Positions 62,329 to 64,000 of a stretch of DNA of 64,000 nucleotides are shown in pieces (position 1 is the stretch's first letter; each line of letters opens with the position of its first letter). The position numbers and the translations under genes are program-made. The stretch comes from Pannonibacter carbonis. Its GTDB lineage: Bacteria; Pseudomonadota; Alphaproteobacteria; Rhizobiales; Stappiaceae. The notes beneath the pieces are model-generated. The model was not told the DNA's origin. It searched no databases and saw only the letters and a list, made by a program, of their open reading frames with translations. The stretch covers positions 124,001-188,000 of the forward strand of contig NZ_PUDR01000008.1 in the NCBI RefSeq assembly GCF_003012935.1, given 5' to 3'.

Positions 62329-62417
62329 ACGATCCCGGAGGTCGCCGGGCGATCAATGGTCACGCTGTTGACACGCTTTGCCTTAGACTAGCCGCGATTC
62401 GATTGCGGAGAGACGGG

Positions 62418-64000
62418 ATGAAGCGCGCGCTGATCGCACTGGCCGGAACGGGCCTCGTCGTCGGGACGGCTGTGTTCGTTGTGCCCATGTTCCTTCCGCG
62501 CGACGCGATCAAGGCGCGGGTGGTGCAGGAACTGGAAGCGGCCACGGGCTGGTATCTGAGGGTTGACGGACCGGTGTCGGTTTCCTTGATCCCCGGTTTA
62601 CACCTGACCGCGCGTGATGTCGGCCTGTCAGGCGAGGCCGGTGCGCAAGGCATCGAGTTCGCAAAGGCGGAGGCGATCGAGTTTTCGCTTGCCTGGGACG
62701 CGTTGTTCGGCGGTGCGATCCAGGTCACCGGAGTTCGGCTTGAGGCGCCGCAGTTGCAGCTCGAAGTTGGAGTAGATGGCCGGACGAGCTGGGCGCCGCG
62801 TCAGCCAATGAAGCGGATCGAGAGCGTCTTCACCCAGTTTGACGGGGCAACACCAGCGCCGGCACCGGGGGCTGGCACAGCGGAACCCGAGATCGCGATC
62901 ACCGGCCCGGATGCAGGGACAGTAAGGGAACTGTCCGGTCTCACCCGTGTTGGCTTTGATGACATCGAGATCGTCAAGGGCCGGATCGCTTATGCCGATG
63001 CGCGCAGCGGCCAGTCTGTTCTTCTGAAGGAAGTTGATGCCCGCCTGTCGGTACCTGATCTTTCCGGTCCGGCCCGTTTGTCGGGATCGGCCAAATGGCA
63101 GGAGCAGCCGGTCAGTGTCGTAGCGGAAGCGGATTCCCCGGTGAAGCTCGCAGGCGGGGCGTCGGCAGCCGTGTCTATCACGCTGTCGTCCGGTAGCGCC
63201 AGCCTGTCGGCCAAGGGCAGTCTCGGCCTTCGCCCGCTGGCGCTTGACCTCAGGCTTGACGGGGCAGCGCCGTCCCTGGCCGAGGCAGGCGCCCTGGCTG
63301 GCGTGGCTCCGGCAGATCTTCCGGGGCTTGCGGGTGCCGTCAGTCTCGCAGGCCGCGTCGCCGCGAGTCCGGCAGAAATTCTGGTGCATGAAGCTGCGCT
63401 GAGTGTCGGGGCATTGAAACTGTCGGGTGCTGCGCAAGCCGAACTTGGCAGCAAGGCTCCCCGCATCTCCGGACGCCTGCAGTCGACGGGCGGTGCCCTT
63501 GGCGATCTCTTGGCATTGACCGGCAGCACCCTGCCAGCGGAGGGGGCCTTTGGTGCGGATGTGGCCTTTGCCGCCCGCGGGGCCTCAGCGGCTGAATTGC
63601 TCGCAAGCCTTGCCCTGTCCGGTAGCGTGTCGTTGCAGGATGGCACTGTTTCCGGCCTCGGCCTAGCATCTGTTGCTGGTGGCGATCCGCAGGCGGATCG
63701 ATTGACCGGCCTCAACATGACGGCAAAATTCGACGGGCTGGACAAGCCCGTCTCTGTCACGGGTCAGGTCAACTGGCGCGGTGAACCCTTTGCCATTCGC
63801 GGCAAGGCAACGCCGGCGCCGCTGCTGGCCGGGCTGCCGGCGCCGGTCGAAGTCAGGGCTCAAGGCCAGCGGGTGACCGTCGGCTTTGACGGGCAACTGG
63901 CCGGGGCGCAGGGGCTGGAAGGTGACGTCCTGCTGGAAACCGCCGACTTGCGCGGTCTTTTGTCCTGGATGGGGCGGCCGCTGCCGAGTGGCGATGGACT
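62418..64000 (+). CDS. AsmA family protein, N-terminal part (runs off window)
   Basis: At least 527 residues. An N-terminal signal anchor (ALIALAGTGLVVGTAVFVVP) is followed by FLPRDAIKARVVQELEAATG and a domain with GPVSVSLIPGLHLTARDVGL, the AsmA N-terminal (bridge-like lipid-transfer family) pattern, then long repetitive beta-strand sequence (SLGLRPLALDLRLDGAAPSL). Members are periplasmic inner-membrane-anchored proteins linked to outer membrane lipid homeostasis. Spaced 89 bp from urtE and probably a separate transcription unit. ATG 62418 follows GGGA weakly; the stop lies outside. Confidence 0.85.
   Translation, partial: MKRALIALAGTGLVVGTAVFVVPMFLPRDAIKARVVQELEAATGWYLRVDGPVSVSLIPGLHLTARDVGLSGEAGAQGIEFAKAEAIEFSLAWDALFGGAIQVTGVRLEAPQLQLEVGVDGRTSWAPRQPMKRIESVFTQFDGATPAPAPGAGTAEPEIAITGPDAGTVRELSGLTRVGFDDIEIVKGRIAYADARSGQSVLLKEVDARLSVPDLSGPARLSGSAKWQEQPVSVVAEADSPVKLAGGASAAVSITLSSGSASLSAKGSLGLRPLALDLRLDGAAPSLAEAGALAGVAPADLPGLAGAVSLAGRVAASPAEILVHEAALSVGALKLSGAAQAELGSKAPRISGRLQSTGGALGDLLALTGSTLPAEGAFGADVAFAARGASAAELLASLALSGSVSLQDGTVSGLGLASVAGGDPQADRLTGLNMTAKFDGLDKPVSVTGQVNWRGEPFAIRGKATPAPLLAGLPAPVEVRAQGQRVTVGFDGQLAGAQGLEGDVLLETADLRGLLSWMGRPLPSGDG

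Overview
The window is GC-rich, gene-dense chromosomal DNA from an alphaproteobacterium, most likely of the order Hyphomicrobiales (Rhizobiales). Support comes from the hemC-hemD-mic60-hemY cluster, an Irr-type iron box, a CarD regulator, a single biotin-dependent pyruvate carboxylase, a Suv3-like helicase, an ETF-beta lysine methyltransferase homologue and the urtABCDE urea importer. No phage, integrase, transposase or CRISPR array is visible. A family-level assignment cannot be made from this window.

Layout. 1-5.7 kb (minus strand): 5' part of leuB, a serine/threonine dehydratase-family enzyme, a TSUP permease, an EamA permease, a TenA-family protein, and asd preceded by a short leader ORF very rich in Thr, Met and Lys. 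6.0-12.8 kb: an HBM-type chemoreceptor, a Bcr/CflA efflux pump with a palindromic operator candidate, a secreted phytase-like esterase behind a three-repeat Pho box, then a tandem array of palindromic repeats. 12.8-18.3 kb (minus): an M20 amidohydrolase, then methyltransferase, EVE, YciI, gpsA, Nudix and tsaD. 18.4-23.9 kb (plus): hemC, hemD, mic60, hemY. 24.5-24.9 kb: tRNA-Thr(CGU) and tRNA-Arg(CCU). 25-34 kb: a nuclease-like secreted protein, an M48 lipoprotein protease, rpoH, carD, fdxA, an S4 RNA-binding gene overlapping a Suv3-like helicase. 34.8-41 kb: pyruvate carboxylase, a second TSUP permease, a glutamine amidotransferase and a TerB-like protein. 41.1-46.7 kb: an Irr-box-headed operon of imelysin, di-heme oxidoreductase, second imelysin and DUF1513 protein. 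46.9-50.3 kb (minus): a cobalamin-riboswitch operon with a DUF1636 protein and a three-gene ABC importer. 50.4-51.6 kb: a RES/Xre toxin-antitoxin pair. 51.6-62.3 kb: a LuxR response regulator and a permease-histidine kinase-receiver fusion, transcribed away from urtABCDE. 62.4 kb to the end: an AsmA-family gene running off the window.

Functional logic. Several loci show their own control element: the amino-acid-rich leader before asd, the Pho box before the phytase-like gene, the Irr box before the imelysin operon, the B12 riboswitch before the importer, and a transporter-like sensor kinase beside the urea transporter. Overlapping stop and start codons suggest translational coupling in the cobalamin, urt, RES/Xre and helicase/S4 gene pairs.

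Three families of intergenic palindromic repeats recur. One family (four copies) is notable because three copies sit between two copies of a short hairpin sequence at the 3' end of a gene, as if insertion duplicated the transcription terminator. The most interesting candidates for new biology are the asd leader, these terminator-associated repeats, the apparent CTG start of the S4-domain gene, and the permease-like sensor kinase beside the urea operon.
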